Origin: Alphaproteobacteria bacterium
GTDB lineage: Bacteria; Pseudomonadota; Alphaproteobacteria; Rhodospirillales; Rhodospirillaceae
Length of the DNA stretch: 64,000 nucleotides
Assembly: GCA_030835385.1 (NCBI GenBank)
Contig: JAURPI010000022.1
Location: 1 to 64,000, forward strand
Direction: 5' to 3'
The position numbers and the translations under genes are program-made. Within the stretch, counting starts at the first letter, position 1; each line of letters begins with the position of its first letter. Positions 8,664-18,395 of this stretch are shown here, one piece after another. The notes under the pieces were generated by a model, which had not been told where the DNA came from, did no database searches, and worked only from the letters and a program-made list of their open reading frames with translations.

Positions 8664-9890
8664 ATGGCGGAAGCCCGCAATACGTATCGCGACGGCCCAG
8701 ATGACCTCGGGCATTTCGGCCTGTTTGGTGGCCGTTATGTCGCTGAGACTCTGATGCCACTGATCCTGGAGGTTGAACAGGCCTACGAAGCGGCCTGTGC
8801 AGACCCATCTTACGCCAAAGAGCTTGAGTCTTTTCGGACCACCTACGCCGGACGCCCGAGCCCTTTGTATTTTGCCGAGCGTATGACGGACCACTTTGGT
8901 GGCGCCAAGATCTATTTTAAACGTGATGAGCTTAATCATACGGGTTCACACAAGATCAATAACTGCCTTGGTCAGATTCTATTGGCCAAGCGCATGGGCA
9001 AGACACGGATCATTGCCGAAACCGGTGCAGGTCAACACGGGGTTGCAACAGCGACTGTTTGTGCGCGGTTCGGTCTCGAATGTGTTGTTTACATGGGCGC
9101 TAAGGACATCGAGCGCCAAAAGCCTAACGTCTTTCGGATGAACTTGCTCGGTGCTGATGTACGGGCGGTTGAGAAGGGCTCGGCGACGCTCAAGGAAGCC
9201 ATGAATGAAGCATTGCGAGATTGGGTCGCCAATGTCGATGACACTTACTATCTAATTGGCACTGCAGCTGGACCCCATCCTTATCCGGCCATGGTGCGCG
9301 ATTTTCAGTCGGTTATTGGCGATGAAGTCAAAGTGCAGATGGACGCGGCAGAAGGGCGGCTGCCGGATACATTGGTGGCGTGCATTGGTGGCGGGTCAAA
9401 TGCCATAGGGCTGTTTCATCCGTTCCTTGATGACACCGATGTGCGGTTGATTGGTGTTGAAGCGGCTGGCAACGGTATTGATACCGGTGAGCATGCGGCG
9501 TCAATTTCGGGTGGTAATCCGGGTGTTTTGCATGGCAATCGTACTTTCTTATTGCAGGATGACGGCGGCCAAATTCGCGATGCCCATTCTATTTCTGCCG
9601 GATTGGATTATCCGGGCATTGGTCCTGAGCACGCGTGGCTTCACCTAAAAGGCCGGGTCGATTATGTGTCCGCCACCGATGAAGAGGCGTTAACCGCGTT
9701 CCAATTGTGTTCCCGGCTCGAAGGAATTATCCCGGCACTCGAGCCATCACACGCGCTTTCTTATATTGAGAAAATTGCACCTGAACTGCCCTCCGATCAT
9801 CTCATTGTCATGAACCTCTGTGGTCGTGGTGACAAAGATGTGTTCACCGTTGCTGATGCGCTGGGCACGGAAGTGGGGGCTGAAACATGA
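8664..9890 (+). CDS. trpB: tryptophan synthase beta chain
   Basis: PLP enzyme joining indole and serine. The 408-residue product has the PLP lysine at 97 in GSHKINN, the [10 protein letters not shown] phosphate-binding loop, and the conserved ETGAGQHG segment. Start ATG 8664 ([11 protein letters not shown]) fits the family; the frame is open further upstream but that part has no family similarity. The stop overlaps the trpA start (ATGA), as expected for subunits of one alpha2-beta2 complex. Confidence 0.98.
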   Translation: MAEARNTYRDGPDDLGHFGLFGGRYVAETLMPLILEVEQAYEAACADPSYAKELESFRTTYAGRPSPLYFAERMTDHFGGAKIYFKRDELNHTGSHKINNCLGQILLAKRMGKTRIIAETGAGQHGVATATVCARFGLECVVYMGAKDIERQKPNVFRMNLLGADVRAVEKGSATLKEAMNEALRDWVANVDDTYYLIGTAAGPHPYPAMVRDFQSVIGDEVKVQMDAAEGRLPDTLVACIGGGSNAIGLFHPFLDDTDVRLIGVEAAGNGIDTGEHAASISGGNPGVLHGNRTFLLQDDGGQIRDAHSISAGLDYPGIGPEHAWLHLKGRVDYVSATDEEALTAFQLCSRLEGIIPALEPSHALSYIEKIAPELPSDHLIVMNLCGRGDKDVFTVADALGTEVGAET

Positions 9891-10765
9891 GTGCTCCAGT
9901 GACGGAAAGCCGTCTGACGCGCCGGTTCGAAAAACTTAAAGAAAAAGACCGCGCGGCTTTGGTGACGTTTATTACGGCCAATGACCCTGATCCCGCTGTG
10001 TTTCGTCAGCTGTTAGAGGGCTTGCCCACAGCTGGTGCCGATATCATTGAATTGGGAATGCCGTTTTCAGACCCCATGGCCGATGGCCCGTCAGTGCAGC
10101 TCTCTTCGCAGCGTGCACTCAAAGTTGGTGTGACAATTGATGACGTTCTGAGCGCTGTCTCGGACATGCGGGAGTGGGAGGTGGATACGCCCGTTATCTT
10201 AATGGGGTACTACAATCCAATTTATCGCTACGGACCCGCGGAGTTTGCGGAAGCAGCCGCAAACGCGGGCGTTGATGGCGTCATTATTGTTGATTTACCC
10301 CCAGAAGAAGCGGAAGAGCTGAACCATCATCTGCGAGACAACAACCTGCATATGATTTTTCTGGCCGCCCCTACAACAGATGAGTCGCGTTTTCCCCGCA
10401 TTCTCGAGCACGCCAGCGGTTTTGTTTACTATGTCGCCGTCAAAGGTGTGACCGGAACAAAATCAGCCGACATCTCTGAGGTAAGTGCGAGGGTCGCATC
10501 CATGAGAACGCAAACAGATCTGCCGCTTGGTGTTGGCTTTGGCATTCGCACGGCATCACAGGCAGCGGAAATGGCGCAGTTTGCCGATGCCGTCGTTGTT
10601 GGTTCTGCAATTGTCGATATTATTACGGATGGTATCGATAGTGAGTGGCGTGCGCAGCCTGGATTGGCAACACGCGTTCTCGACTTTGTTAAAGACCTAG
10701 CGAACGGCGTTCAGACAGTACGTCTTGAGAGTGCTGAAAACGCGTCAACGGGAGTGGGCGCATGA
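9887..10765 (+). CDS. trpA: tryptophan synthase alpha chain
   Basis: Cleaves indole-3-glycerol phosphate to indole, which is channelled to TrpB. The 292-residue TIM barrel shows the catalytic Glu in [17 protein letters not shown], the Asp in [14 protein letters not shown], and the phosphate site in [13 protein letters not shown]. The C-terminus is about 20 residues longer than E. coli TrpA and unconserved in appearance. It overlaps trpB at the 5' side and accD at the 3' side, each by 4 bases. Confidence 0.98.
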   Translation: MSAPVTESRLTRRFEKLKEKDRAALVTFITANDPDPAVFRQLLEGLPTAGADIIELGMPFSDPMADGPSVQLSSQRALKVGVTIDDVLSAVSDMREWEVDTPVILMGYYNPIYRYGPAEFAEAAANAGVDGVIIVDLPPEEAEELNHHLRDNNLHMIFLAAPTTDESRFPRILEHASGFVYYVAVKGVTGTKSADISEVSARVASMRTQTDLPLGVGFGIRTASQAAEMAQFADAVVVGSAIVDIITDGIDSEWRAQPGLATRVLDFVKDLANGVQTVRLESAENASTGVGA

Positions 10766-11769
10766 ATTGGCTGACGAACTTTGTTCGGCCCAGAATTAAA
10801 CGATTGGTGCAGCCGAGAGAGGCGCCAGACAATCTGTGGCATAAGTGTCCGGGCTGCAGCGAAATGGTGTTTCACCGAGAGTTGGAAAAGAGCCTTCGCG
10901 TTTGTCCCCATTGCGATCATCACATGCGCCTGCCTGTGCGGCAGCGGCTTGAAATTCTGTTCGACAATAAAAAATGGACAGAAATTGAATTGCCGTCTGT
11001 CGCGTCTGACCCGCTCAAGTTTAAAGACAGAAAAAAATACAGCGACCGACTTAAAGACGCCAAGTCAAAGACGGGCTCTAAAGCCGCAATTGTGGTTGCC
11101 CACGGCACGATGGGTGGAATCAATGTCGTAATTGCAGCGTTCGAGTTTAGTTTCCTCGGGGGCTCAATGGGAACAGCTGTTGGGGAGGGTATTGTAGCGG
11201 CTGCCGAACTTGCGATTCTTCAAGAAGCCCCGCTAATCGTTATTCCGTCTTCTGGCGGTGCGCGCATGCAGGAGGGAATTTTATCTCTGATGCAAATGGC
11301 GCGGACCACCGTTGCCGTAGATCGCGTACGCGAGAAAGGCTTGCCTTACATTGTTCTGTTGACCGATCCCACGACCGGTGGCGTGACGGCGTCTTTCGCA
11401 ATGCTCGGGGACATTCAAGTCGCCGAGCCGGGCGCCATTATCGGTTTTGCCGGTGCGCGGGTGATTGAGCAGACCATTCGCGAAACCCTCCCTGAAGGAT
11501 TCCAGAGAGCTGAGTATCTGCTGGAGCACGGTATGGTGGATATGGTGGTTCATCGATCAGAGCTCCATGACTCGCTTGTTCAACTGCTCGGCTTGCTCTT
11601 ACACCGCGATCCAGCGGCGCCGGTCTTGTCTCTGGAAAGTGGCGAGCGGAAACGCCGCCGCCGTAAGAAAGAAGATGCGGATCGTTTGCTTGCGTCTCCT
11701 CCAGACCCCTCCATTCCTGATGAAAGTTTGTTCGAGTCCGAAGGCGACGACGGGTCGGATAAATCCTGA
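10762..11769 (+). CDS. accD: acetyl-CoA carboxylase carboxyltransferase subunit beta
   Basis: With AccA it transfers the carboxyl group from biotin to acetyl-CoA to make malonyl-CoA. The 335-residue product has the N-terminal four-Cys zinc ribbon (CPGCSE and CPHCDHH) and the crotonase-type core with GGSMGTAVGEGI, SSGGARMQEG and the DPTTGGVTASFAMLGD segment. A basic stretch (KRRRRKKED) and an acidic end form a C-terminal extension typical of Alphaproteobacteria. Overlap with trpA is by ATGA; folC starts 8 bases after. Confidence 0.97.
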   Translation: MNWLTNFVRPRIKRLVQPREAPDNLWHKCPGCSEMVFHRELEKSLRVCPHCDHHMRLPVRQRLEILFDNKKWTEIELPSVASDPLKFKDRKKYSDRLKDAKSKTGSKAAIVVAHGTMGGINVVIAAFEFSFLGGSMGTAVGEGIVAAAELAILQEAPLIVIPSSGGARMQEGILSLMQMARTTVAVDRVREKGLPYIVLLTDPTTGGVTASFAMLGDIQVAEPGAIIGFAGARVIEQTIRETLPEGFQRAEYLLEHGMVDMVVHRSELHDSLVQLLGLLLHRDPAAPVLSLESGERKRRRRKKEDADRLLASPPDPSIPDESLFESEGDDGSDKS

Positions 11770-11777
11770 TCACTCCT

Positions 11778-13076
11778 ATGCCAAATGATCCGCCGGATCT
11801 GGTATCCGACCTTGAGCGAATCAAAGCGCTGCATCCCAAAGTTATAGATCTTTCATTGGGTCGTATTGAGCGGCTTCTAACTGATTTAGGATCTCCGCAT
11901 TTACGTGTTCCACCGGTGGTTCATGTTGCCGGTACAAATGGCAAAGGGTCTGTTATCGCGATGATGCGAGCGGTGCTTGAGGCGTCAAGCTATCGAGTGC
12001 ATGTCTACACGTCGCCCCACCTGGTTTCATTTACAGAACGAATCCGGCTATGCGGTGATCTCATAGATCCAACGCTATTGTCTGAATTGATCGGCCACGT
12101 TGAACACGTCAACGGCGAAGCCCCCATCACTTTTTTCGAATTCATTACGGCGGTGGCCTATCAGGCCTACGCGCAAATTCCGGCAGATATTCTTCTGCTG
12201 GAAACAGGGCTTGGTGGTCGACTTGACGCGACAAACGTCGTGCCTCACCCAAAGGCAACGGTACTGACGCCAATCGCCATGGATCACATGAGTTTCCTTG
12301 GGGACAGCCTGTTTGAGATTGCTGGTGAGAAAGCGGCAATAATGAAAGAGGGCACACCGTGCATCAGTGCTGCACAATCTCCTAAGGCGGCGGAGGTGAT
12401 TAAAAACACGGCGGCTGAACTCGGCGTGACCGTCGCGTGGCAGAATGAAGATTGGACTATTGAGGAAGATGATTTCGGCGCTGTCCGCTACCATGATGCA
12501 CAAACCGACTGGTCGCTGCCACGTCCGGCACTAGCGGGTGCGCATCAGATCGGCAATCTCGGTGTTGCTTTGGCGACCTTGGCGCGGTTGCCAGTCGCTA
12601 TTCCGGCTTTTGGTCTTAGATCTGGTATGCGCCAGATTGACTGGCCGGCGCGTTTGCAGAGGTTGACCGAGGGTCCCGTCGTTACCCGTGCCCCCCAGGG
12701 GTGGGAGGTATGCCTGGACGGCGGTCACAACCCCTCCGCTGGGAGCGCTCTAGCGCAATGGTTGGCGGCTGAGTCTAGGCCGACTGTCGCGATCTGCGGT
12801 ATGATGGCCGGGAAAGACTTGAGCGGTTACCTGAACCCTCTTGTTCCCCACCTGACAGCGATGGCTGCTGTCCCAATTCCTGACCATGATGGCTGTGCAT
12901 CACCTGACGACTTGGAGAACATGAGTCGTGAAGTTGGCATGACCGAGGTCGTGGCGTGCAAAGACGTTATGTCTGCTGTGGCGTCTCTGATGCCCCACAT
13001 GGGGTCGTCAGGTGGGCGCATCTTGATCTGCGGATCTTTGTATCTGGCAGGTGAGGTTCTAAAAACACACCGATAA
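11778..13076 (+). CDS. folC: folylpolyglutamate synthase / dihydrofolate synthase
   Basis: Adds glutamate to dihydropteroate and folates. The 432-residue Mur-ligase-family protein has the P-loop VAGTNGKGS, the YTSPHLVSFTERI omega-loop, the ETGLGGRLDATNVV motif, the AITPIAMDHMSFLG-like metal and lysine region, and the C-terminal domain beginning at DGGHNPSAG. accD-folC is a conserved pair in this class. The gene ends the plus-strand operon that starts near pyrF. Confidence 0.96.
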   Translation: MPNDPPDLVSDLERIKALHPKVIDLSLGRIERLLTDLGSPHLRVPPVVHVAGTNGKGSVIAMMRAVLEASSYRVHVYTSPHLVSFTERIRLCGDLIDPTLLSELIGHVEHVNGEAPITFFEFITAVAYQAYAQIPADILLLETGLGGRLDATNVVPHPKATVLTPIAMDHMSFLGDSLFEIAGEKAAIMKEGTPCISAAQSPKAAEVIKNTAAELGVTVAWQNEDWTIEEDDFGAVRYHDAQTDWSLPRPALAGAHQIGNLGVALATLARLPVAIPAFGLRSGMRQIDWPARLQRLTEGPVVTRAPQGWEVCLDGGHNPSAGSALAQWLAAESRPTVAICGMMAGKDLSGYLNPLVPHLTAMAAVPIPDHDGCASPDDLENMSREVGMTEVVACKDVMSAVASLMPHMGSSGGRILICGSLYLAGEVLKTHR

Positions 13077-13080
13077 GGTG

Positions 13081-13293
13081 TTAGTCCGAGATCATAACGA
13101 CGCCGAGTTCGAGGAGTTTGGCGAGCTGCTTGGTGCGAATATGCATAACGCCATCGTTGAGATGTTATTGCACCTCTTTGCGAGACAGGGAACGGCCACC
13201 AAGGATCACTTCTCCATCATCGCCACCGATTAGTTTTGTCACCAGGCTGGCGGTGGCTCTTCTGAATTGTTGTACCGTGTTTTTGCTCTTGGA
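13081..13293 (-). pseudogene. unidentified small gene remnant, interrupted by TAA
   Basis: On the minus strand, downstream of trxA, one frame has coding-like composition for about 70 codons ending at TAA 13081-13083, but is broken by an in-frame TAA at 13165-13167. The first part ends GGDDGEVILGGRSLSRKEVQ; after the stop come HLNDGVMHIRTKQLAKLLEL and GVVMISD. I do not recognise the family. No clear start codon is seen, and its 5' end runs into the trxA terminator. It may be a decayed short gene or a chance open frame; codon usage on both sides of the stop argues for decay. Confidence 0.4.
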
Positions 13294-13295
13294 AT

Positions 13296-13320
13296 CAAAA
13301 ACCCCGCCACAAGGGCCGGG
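13296..13320 (-). terminator. probable terminator of trxA
   Basis: Read on the minus strand, CCCGGCC, a 5-base loop and GGCGGGG (one internal mismatch) are followed directly by TTTTTG. It lies 24 bases after the trxA stop, the expected place for the end of the minus-strand unit. Confidence 0.6.
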
Positions 13321-13343
13321 CTATGATCGAGCTTAATTGCTAA

Positions 13344-13661
13344 TTACCCGATTGAAGATTCGACCCATTCTACCAGTTTGCTTTTCGGTAAAGCGCCGAC
13401 CTTAGTGGCGGCAACTTCTCCATCTTTAAACAGGATGAGGGTTGGAATGCTACGCACACCATATTTGGTCGGAATATCAGGGTTATCATCAATATTAACT
13501 TTGGCGATGGTGACTTTCTCACCCATCTCGCTATCCATTTCGTCAAGGATAGGCCCAATCTGTTTGCAAGGCCCGCACCACTCCGCCCAGAAATCCACTA
13601 GTACTGGCCCATCGGCTTTAAGCACATCGGACTCGAAAGAATCATCGGATACGTGTTTCAT
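13344..13661 (-). CDS. trxA: thioredoxin
   Basis: General protein-disulfide reductase of the cytoplasm. The 105-residue product has the active site WCGPC (Cys 29 and 32), the cis-proline segment in [11 protein letters not shown] and normal thioredoxin length. ATG 13661 is chosen over a TTG two codons earlier; AAGGA lies about 10 bases upstream. A promoter with an overlapping palindrome precedes it and a terminator follows it, so it can be transcribed separately from the addA/addB genes upstream, although the linkage addB-addA-trxA is conserved in the class. Confidence 0.97.
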   Translation of the reverse strand: MKHVSDDSFESDVLKADGPVLVDFWAEWCGPCKQIGPILDEMDSEMGEKVTIAKVNIDDNPDIPTKYGVRSIPTLILFKDGEVAATKVGALPKSKLVEWVESSIG

Positions 13662-13690
13662 GAACAATCGTCCTTATATTAAATTAAATC

Positions 13691-13719
13691 TGAGGCAGGA
13701 GGAGCCTGCTGTTGCCTCA
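13691..13719. repeat. nested inverted repeat overlapping the trxA promoter
   Basis: TGAGGCA (13691-13697) is matched by TGCCTCA (13713-13719). An inner pair GCAGG/CCTGC (13695-13699 and 13705-13709) forms an alternative stem. The outer arm ends on the -10 box of the predicted trxA promoter, so it could be an operator or a leader hairpin. Confidence 0.45.
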
Positions 13720-13747
13720 ATCTAGGAACGGCTTGGGCAGGGGTCAA
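13719..13747 (-). promoter_or_regulatory. candidate sigma-70-type promoter for trxA
   Basis: On the minus strand, -35 TTGACC (13747-13742) and -10 TAGATT (13724-13719) are spaced by exactly 17 bases, 58 bases upstream of the trxA ATG. Confidence 0.55.
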
Positions 13748-13820
13748 GGCGCCGGTGTGCCACGGTTTTGTGAGCGTCCCAAAAGACCACCCTGCGGCGA
13801 TTGGTGGATGCCTGCTGAGG

Positions 13821-14873
13821 TTAGCTGCGCCAGCGCAAAGTCTGCGGTTCTATGGGGTTCTTGAGGGGGCGCTGGTCGGCTTGAGCTTGCTGCCATTCTT
13901 TTTTAAGCCGGTAATACCAGCGAATTTGAGTATCTGCATCTTCGACCAGCATGGTCTTAGGGTTGAACGCTTGGCCGTCGCGCATATCCAATACTGCGTT
14001 GGCATCCTGATCGAGAAAGCGCTTGGCGAACACACGAACAAGACCGCGCAGAACGGGCCCGCCTGGAATATCCCAATACATAACATGATGAACGTCTGTG
14101 GTGTTGGCGTCGATAGGTGTGCAGGCCGTTAAACCACAGTACGTGGCTTTTCCTGTGGTCGCGTGTTCAACGCGAATGCCCGGTAAGGTGTATGTGATTT
14201 CTGTTTCGGGTGCGCCGCCCAAGAACAGGCGATAAGCACGGGCATTTCCAGACGCGATGTGCCGATCCATGCGCCAGCCGAGTGGTGCGGGCGAGAATGC
14301 TTTCTCTTTGTCACGGACGTCGCGATGCCCTCGCCAAATGGAAGAGGCGTGGACAAAAGCTCCATGGGCGGGGTCCATTAGGCCAGTGATGGCGAGATCA
14401 ATGTTGCAATTAAATGTTCGGTGAAGGTGCAATTGAAACCGGTGGCTAATCTCTGGAACTCCAGGGACATCGGGTAGGTCTTCACTTGGCTTGTTGCCGC
14501 CCATGAACACCCAAATGATACCCTCGGATTCCCGTACGGGATAAGAACGCGCGCGAATATCGACTGCTTGAGGGCGCTGTCCTTCTTTTTGAGAAGGTAT
14601 TGCGACACACTTGCCGCTCGTTGCAAAGCGCCAACCGTGATACGGGCATTCCACAGTTTCACCGTCGAATATGCCGCGAGATAGAAGAGTGCCGCGATGT
14701 GGGCAGGTGTCCTTAAGAGCGAACACATCACCTCTATTATCTCGGCCGATCAGAATGGGCTCCCCAAGTAGGGTGCGATGAACAGTCTTGCCACGGTGAA
14801 TATCTCGCGTCACCGCTGCGACATACCAAAAGCCGTGCAAAAAAGAGCCTGAATCTGAAGGAGGGTTGGTCAT
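13821..14873 (-). CDS. Rieske [2Fe-2S] aromatic ring-hydroxylating oxygenase, alpha subunit-like
   Basis: A 350-residue non-haem iron oxygenase. The N-terminal Rieske domain has CPHRG (Cys57, His59) and CPYHGW (Cys76, His79). The C-terminal domain has the mononuclear iron motif in DLAITGLMDPAHGAFVH, with Asp and two His ligands. Size and layout match single-component-oxygenase alpha subunits of the vanillate demethylase/pheophorbide oxygenase type. No ferredoxin reductase gene is adjacent, so the electron donor is elsewhere. Substrate unknown. It lies between addA and trxA, which are often direct neighbours, so it looks like an accessory insertion. Confidence 0.85.
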   Translation of the reverse strand: MTNPPSDSGSFLHGFWYVAAVTRDIHRGKTVHRTLLGEPILIGRDNRGDVFALKDTCPHRGTLLSRGIFDGETVECPYHGWRFATSGKCVAIPSQKEGQRPQAVDIRARSYPVRESEGIIWVFMGGNKPSEDLPDVPGVPEISHRFQLHLHRTFNCNIDLAITGLMDPAHGAFVHASSIWRGHRDVRDKEKAFSPAPLGWRMDRHIASGNARAYRLFLGGAPETEITYTLPGIRVEHATTGKATYCGLTACTPIDANTTDVHHVMYWDIPGGPVLRGLVRVFAKRFLDQDANAVLDMRDGQAFNPKTMLVEDADTQIRWYYRLKKEWQQAQADQRPLKNPIEPQTLRWRS

Positions 14874-14915
14874 AGCGCGATGGTGACGGACTGCGATGGA
14901 AAATCAAGAGCCGTA

Positions 14916-17900
14916 TCATTCATCGCTGGTTTCTCGCTTCCATGCGGCATCTAACAGTGTTGATGGTAATTCAGTGATGAAGGGTCCGTCGGTCCAAAGT
15001 AAGACGCAGCGGATAGTTTTATCCGGATAGATTTCTGACAATGCGGCGCGATAGGCCGCCATCTGGAACTGATAGGTTGGATTGACTGCATTAGCCGTGC
15101 GTGGCGGTGGTCGGTTTGTTTTGTAATCGACGATCATCACGTCATTTTCTGAGACGACAAGTCTGTCGACCTGGCCAGATAAGACGTGGCCGTTGATCAA
15201 CCCAGTCACCGGCACTTCCGCCTTAGAGCCAGGACCGAACACCGGGGCAAAATCCTTGTGCTCCAATACAGCCATCGTTTCGTCAGTAATGGCGTCTACG
15301 TCTTCGGGCATAAGCGCCCAAACAGGCCGGGACAGAAAGGCAGACGAGGCGGTGCGGCGGGAGTCCGAAGGCAAGTCGGGGAGGCTTTGCAGCAGTCGGT
15401 GGATTAAGAGTCCACGCTGGAACCGGTTGGGTTGGGATTGACTCAATGGTGGCGTCACTGGCGGTTCTTCTGTAGTCGGCCGAGATGGCGCCAAGGGTTT
15501 GGATGGGGCTGGTTCGATAGCTGCTGGTTCATTCGCCCATGCAAAGATCGCGGGAATGTCCGGAGTCGAATCCTCTGGAGCGTCAGTGTTCTCTGTAGGC
15601 GCTGTCTGGGGGTCTGACAGGCGAATAACGTTTCCGTCGGCCAGCCCGGCCTGTACCAAGAAGGGGTCCATTACCACGTCGCCAATAGGTTCGAGTGCGG
15701 TGTGAACAAGATTGTACCAGCAGGACTGTGGCGCGGTGCGAGCGGTATTCCATCCGCACACATATAGCCGGTCTTCCGCTCGGGTCATTGCAACGTATAG
15801 GAGGCGTCGGTATTCCCGGTCGCGTGCGTTATCGGTCTCAGCTTTCGATGCCGTTGTAACGCTGTCTCGGTCCGCGGCGCTGGGTGCCCACAGCATAAGC
15901 GGTCGGCCGTGGTCGTCTGTTGTCCATAGAAGTTGTTCCCCGTGGGTCGGCACTTGCAGAGTGTCCGGCAAGAAAACGATGGGTGCTTGAAGACCCTTGG
16001 CGCCATGCACCGTCATGATACGCACGGCGTCCCGGTTGGCTTGCTCAAGATCGCGCTTAACTTCCAGGCGTCCGTGCTCAAGCCAATGGAGAAAGCCTTC
16101 TAAGCTTGGGGTGTGGCGTCTTTCGTATTCTAACGCTTGTCCCAAAAATTCGTCTATCGGGTCGTCTGCATCCATGCCCAATCGACTGAGCAATTTGCGG
16201 CGGCCATCGTGCGCCGTCAGGATATGCGCATAGAGTGCGAAGGGTCCGAGAAAATCGGTTTGTGAAAGGACGTCGCTGAGCACGTGATGGGCGTTACCAA
16301 AGGCTGACTCCGCTCCAGCATGTTCTGTCAGTGCGGCCCACAAGGTTTTATCTTTTCGATCATGGGCCAAGTCGAACAGTTGCTCTTCAGTGATGCCGAT
16401 TAAAGGGCTCTTGAGTACAGTCGCTAACGTTAGGTCGTCTTGGGGTAACAGCAAGAATCTGCCAAGAGCGACGAGATCCATTACTGCGATCTGTTCAATA
16501 AGGACCATACGGTCCACTCCGGCGACCGGAATTTTTAAGTCTTTGAGGGCCCGGACGAGATCATCGACAAAGTCAGTGCGACGCCGGACCAAAACCAAAA
16601 TATCGCCAGCACGGATTGACCGACCATGAGATTCAAGCTGCTCACCGCTGGTGCACATATGAGCAATCCGTTTTGCAATCAGGCGGGCGAGGCGGGTCTG
16701 TGCAGACTCACCACTCAATCGTTCGATCGGTGGTTTCCAGGAAGCAGGGTCGGCGGCTTCGTCTGGATCAATGGGGGGCCATAGCTCTACGCTACCGCTC
16801 TGTCCTTCGCGAGCGGCGAGATGTACCAAAGACTTATCTGATGGGGTTACGCCATCGCTAGCGGTCGGCTGGTCGAAAACAGCGTCAACGGCGCGGAGGA
16901 CTGCCGTGGTCGAGCGGAACGACACACCAAGGTCGACGTCCGCCCACGCATGGCCGACCTGTTGTGTGCGCTCAGTAAAAAACTGCCGCATCCGGTCAAA
17001 ACCATCCGGGTCTGCACCTTGAAAGCTGTAAATCGATTGTTTGCGATCGCCTACTGCAAACATGGTACGGACGACATCTGACTGAGTTTCGTGACGGCCT
17101 TCACCGGCAAAGAACTCTTCTGTTAGCGCTTGAATGACAGCCCACTGATCCGGGCTGGTGTCTTGAGCTTCATCTATCAAAAGGTGATCAAGGCCACCAT
17201 CCAATTTAAAAAGCACCCAGGCTGCAACCCCGGCACGCCCTAATAATGCGCGAGTGCTTTGAATAAGATCATCGTAGTCGAGCCGTGCCTGACCAGCTTT
17301 GCGATCCTGATATTCGGTGAGAAAGGCTTGTCCCAGAACCAGCAGCGCCTCCGTTGCGAGCGCAACTTCAGCCGCGCGGAGTTTGTCGAGAACACCAAGT
17401 AGCCGAGTGGCTTCGGCGTTAAGGCTATCGACAACGTTGGGATTGGCATCAGAGACGGATTTTGTGGACAGCTTTGCCCTTATCGTGCCGGCGGCCGTAA
17501 GAAACGCGAGTGTGTACTCGATAAAGAGGTCTGTGCGTTCTGTGGCACCGCGCTCTAGCCAGCTTGAAATTGTTTCAGCGCGGGCTTGATCGGTTTTGCT
17601 GCCGCTGCTGAGGGCGCTGGCTGCCTCTTTGAGCGCCCCTCCATTGAAGGCAGTATCATCGCAGGCAGTCCGTCGCACACTGTCCGGCGTATCTGTCGAG
17701 GCAATGCCAAGAGTGTGACGTAAAGCCTCTGTCGCCTCGTTGACTCCGCCATGTGCATCTAGAACGCGAGTTATTTTGTCGCGAGAGAGAGAAATCGCGG
17801 CCATCAGATCTGGAAAGCGCAATTCATGAACCCGATGCACGATCACCGCTAATGCATCTGCTAGAGTGTCGTCATCCCCTTCGTGGGCATGAGCAATGAC

Positions 17901-18395
17901 GGTCTCTCGTGCTGTCTCTAAGAGGTTGAGCGCATCTTGATCGGCCAACAAATCGAAATGCGGCGCCAATCCCGCCTCGAGGGGGAATCGCCGCAGAATG
18001 GATTGGCAAAAGGCGTGAATAGTCTCGATCTTCATTCCGCCTGGCGTTTCCAAGACGCGTGCAAACAAACGCCTGGCGATAGTTAGTTCTTTCTGATTCG
18101 GTTCGTGCCCCAAAAGGCGCTCGATTTCAGTGGTGAGGTCGTCTTCCGGTGCAATCACCCAAGCGCTCAACGTTGTGGCTATGCGATTGGCCATTTCCGC
18201 CGCCGCCGCTTTTGTAAAGGTCAGGCATAGAATGCGGTGCGGTGCCGTTCCAGACAGCATCAAGGCTAAGACTCTATCGGTCAGGACTTTGGTTTTACCC
18301 GTCCCTGCCGATGCGGATACCCAAACCGAAGATGCGGGGTCGGCGGCACGACTTTGCTGTCGTGTTGCTATGGCAACTGGAGAGAGGTCGTTCAT
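14916..18395 (-). CDS. addA: double-strand break repair helicase-nuclease AddA
   Basis: UvrD-like helicase and nuclease subunit of AddAB, the alphaproteobacterial counterpart of RecBCD, which processes DNA ends for RecA recombination. The 1159-residue protein has Walker A ASAGTGKT (28-35), the DEAQDTSPDQW motif II, VGDRKQSIYSFQGAD (motif III), the motif V/VI segments TVHGAKGLQAPIVFLPD and RLLYVAMTRAEDRLYVCG, and a C-terminal nuclease motif VDYKTNRPP. Its ATG overlaps the addB stop by 4 bases, so the two subunits are made together. Confidence 0.97.
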   Translation of the reverse strand: MNDLSPVAIATRQQSRAADPASSVWVSASAGTGKTKVLTDRVLALMLSGTAPHRILCLTFTKAAAAEMANRIATTLSAWVIAPEDDLTTEIERLLGHEPNQKELTIARRLFARVLETPGGMKIETIHAFCQSILRRFPLEAGLAPHFDLLADQDALNLLETARETVIAHAHEGDDDTLADALAVIVHRVHELRFPDLMAAISLSRDKITRVLDAHGGVNEATEALRHTLGIASTDTPDSVRRTACDDTAFNGGALKEAASALSSGSKTDQARAETISSWLERGATERTDLFIEYTLAFLTAAGTIRAKLSTKSVSDANPNVVDSLNAEATRLLGVLDKLRAAEVALATEALLVLGQAFLTEYQDRKAGQARLDYDDLIQSTRALLGRAGVAAWVLFKLDGGLDHLLIDEAQDTSPDQWAVIQALTEEFFAGEGRHETQSDVVRTMFAVGDRKQSIYSFQGADPDGFDRMRQFFTERTQQVGHAWADVDLGVSFRSTTAVLRAVDAVFDQPTASDGVTPSDKSLVHLAAREGQSGSVELWPPIDPDEAADPASWKPPIERLSGESAQTRLARLIAKRIAHMCTSGEQLESHGRSIRAGDILVLVRRRTDFVDDLVRALKDLKIPVAGVDRMVLIEQIAVMDLVALGRFLLLPQDDLTLATVLKSPLIGITEEQLFDLAHDRKDKTLWAALTEHAGAESAFGNAHHVLSDVLSQTDFLGPFALYAHILTAHDGRRKLLSRLGMDADDPIDEFLGQALEYERRHTPSLEGFLHWLEHGRLEVKRDLEQANRDAVRIMTVHGAKGLQAPIVFLPDTLQVPTHGEQLLWTTDDHGRPLMLWAPSAADRDSVTTASKAETDNARDREYRRLLYVAMTRAEDRLYVCGWNTARTAPQSCWYNLVHTALEPIGDVVMDPFLVQAGLADGNVIRLSDPQTAPTENTDAPEDSTPDIPAIFAWANEPAAIEPAPSKPLAPSRPTTEEPPVTPPLSQSQPNRFQRGLLIHRLLQSLPDLPSDSRRTASSAFLSRPVWALMPEDVDAITDETMAVLEHKDFAPVFGPGSKAEVPVTGLINGHVLSGQVDRLVVSENDVMIVDYKTNRPPPRTANAVNPTYQFQMAAYRAALSEIYPDKTIRCVLLWTDGPFITELPSTLLDAAWKRETSDE

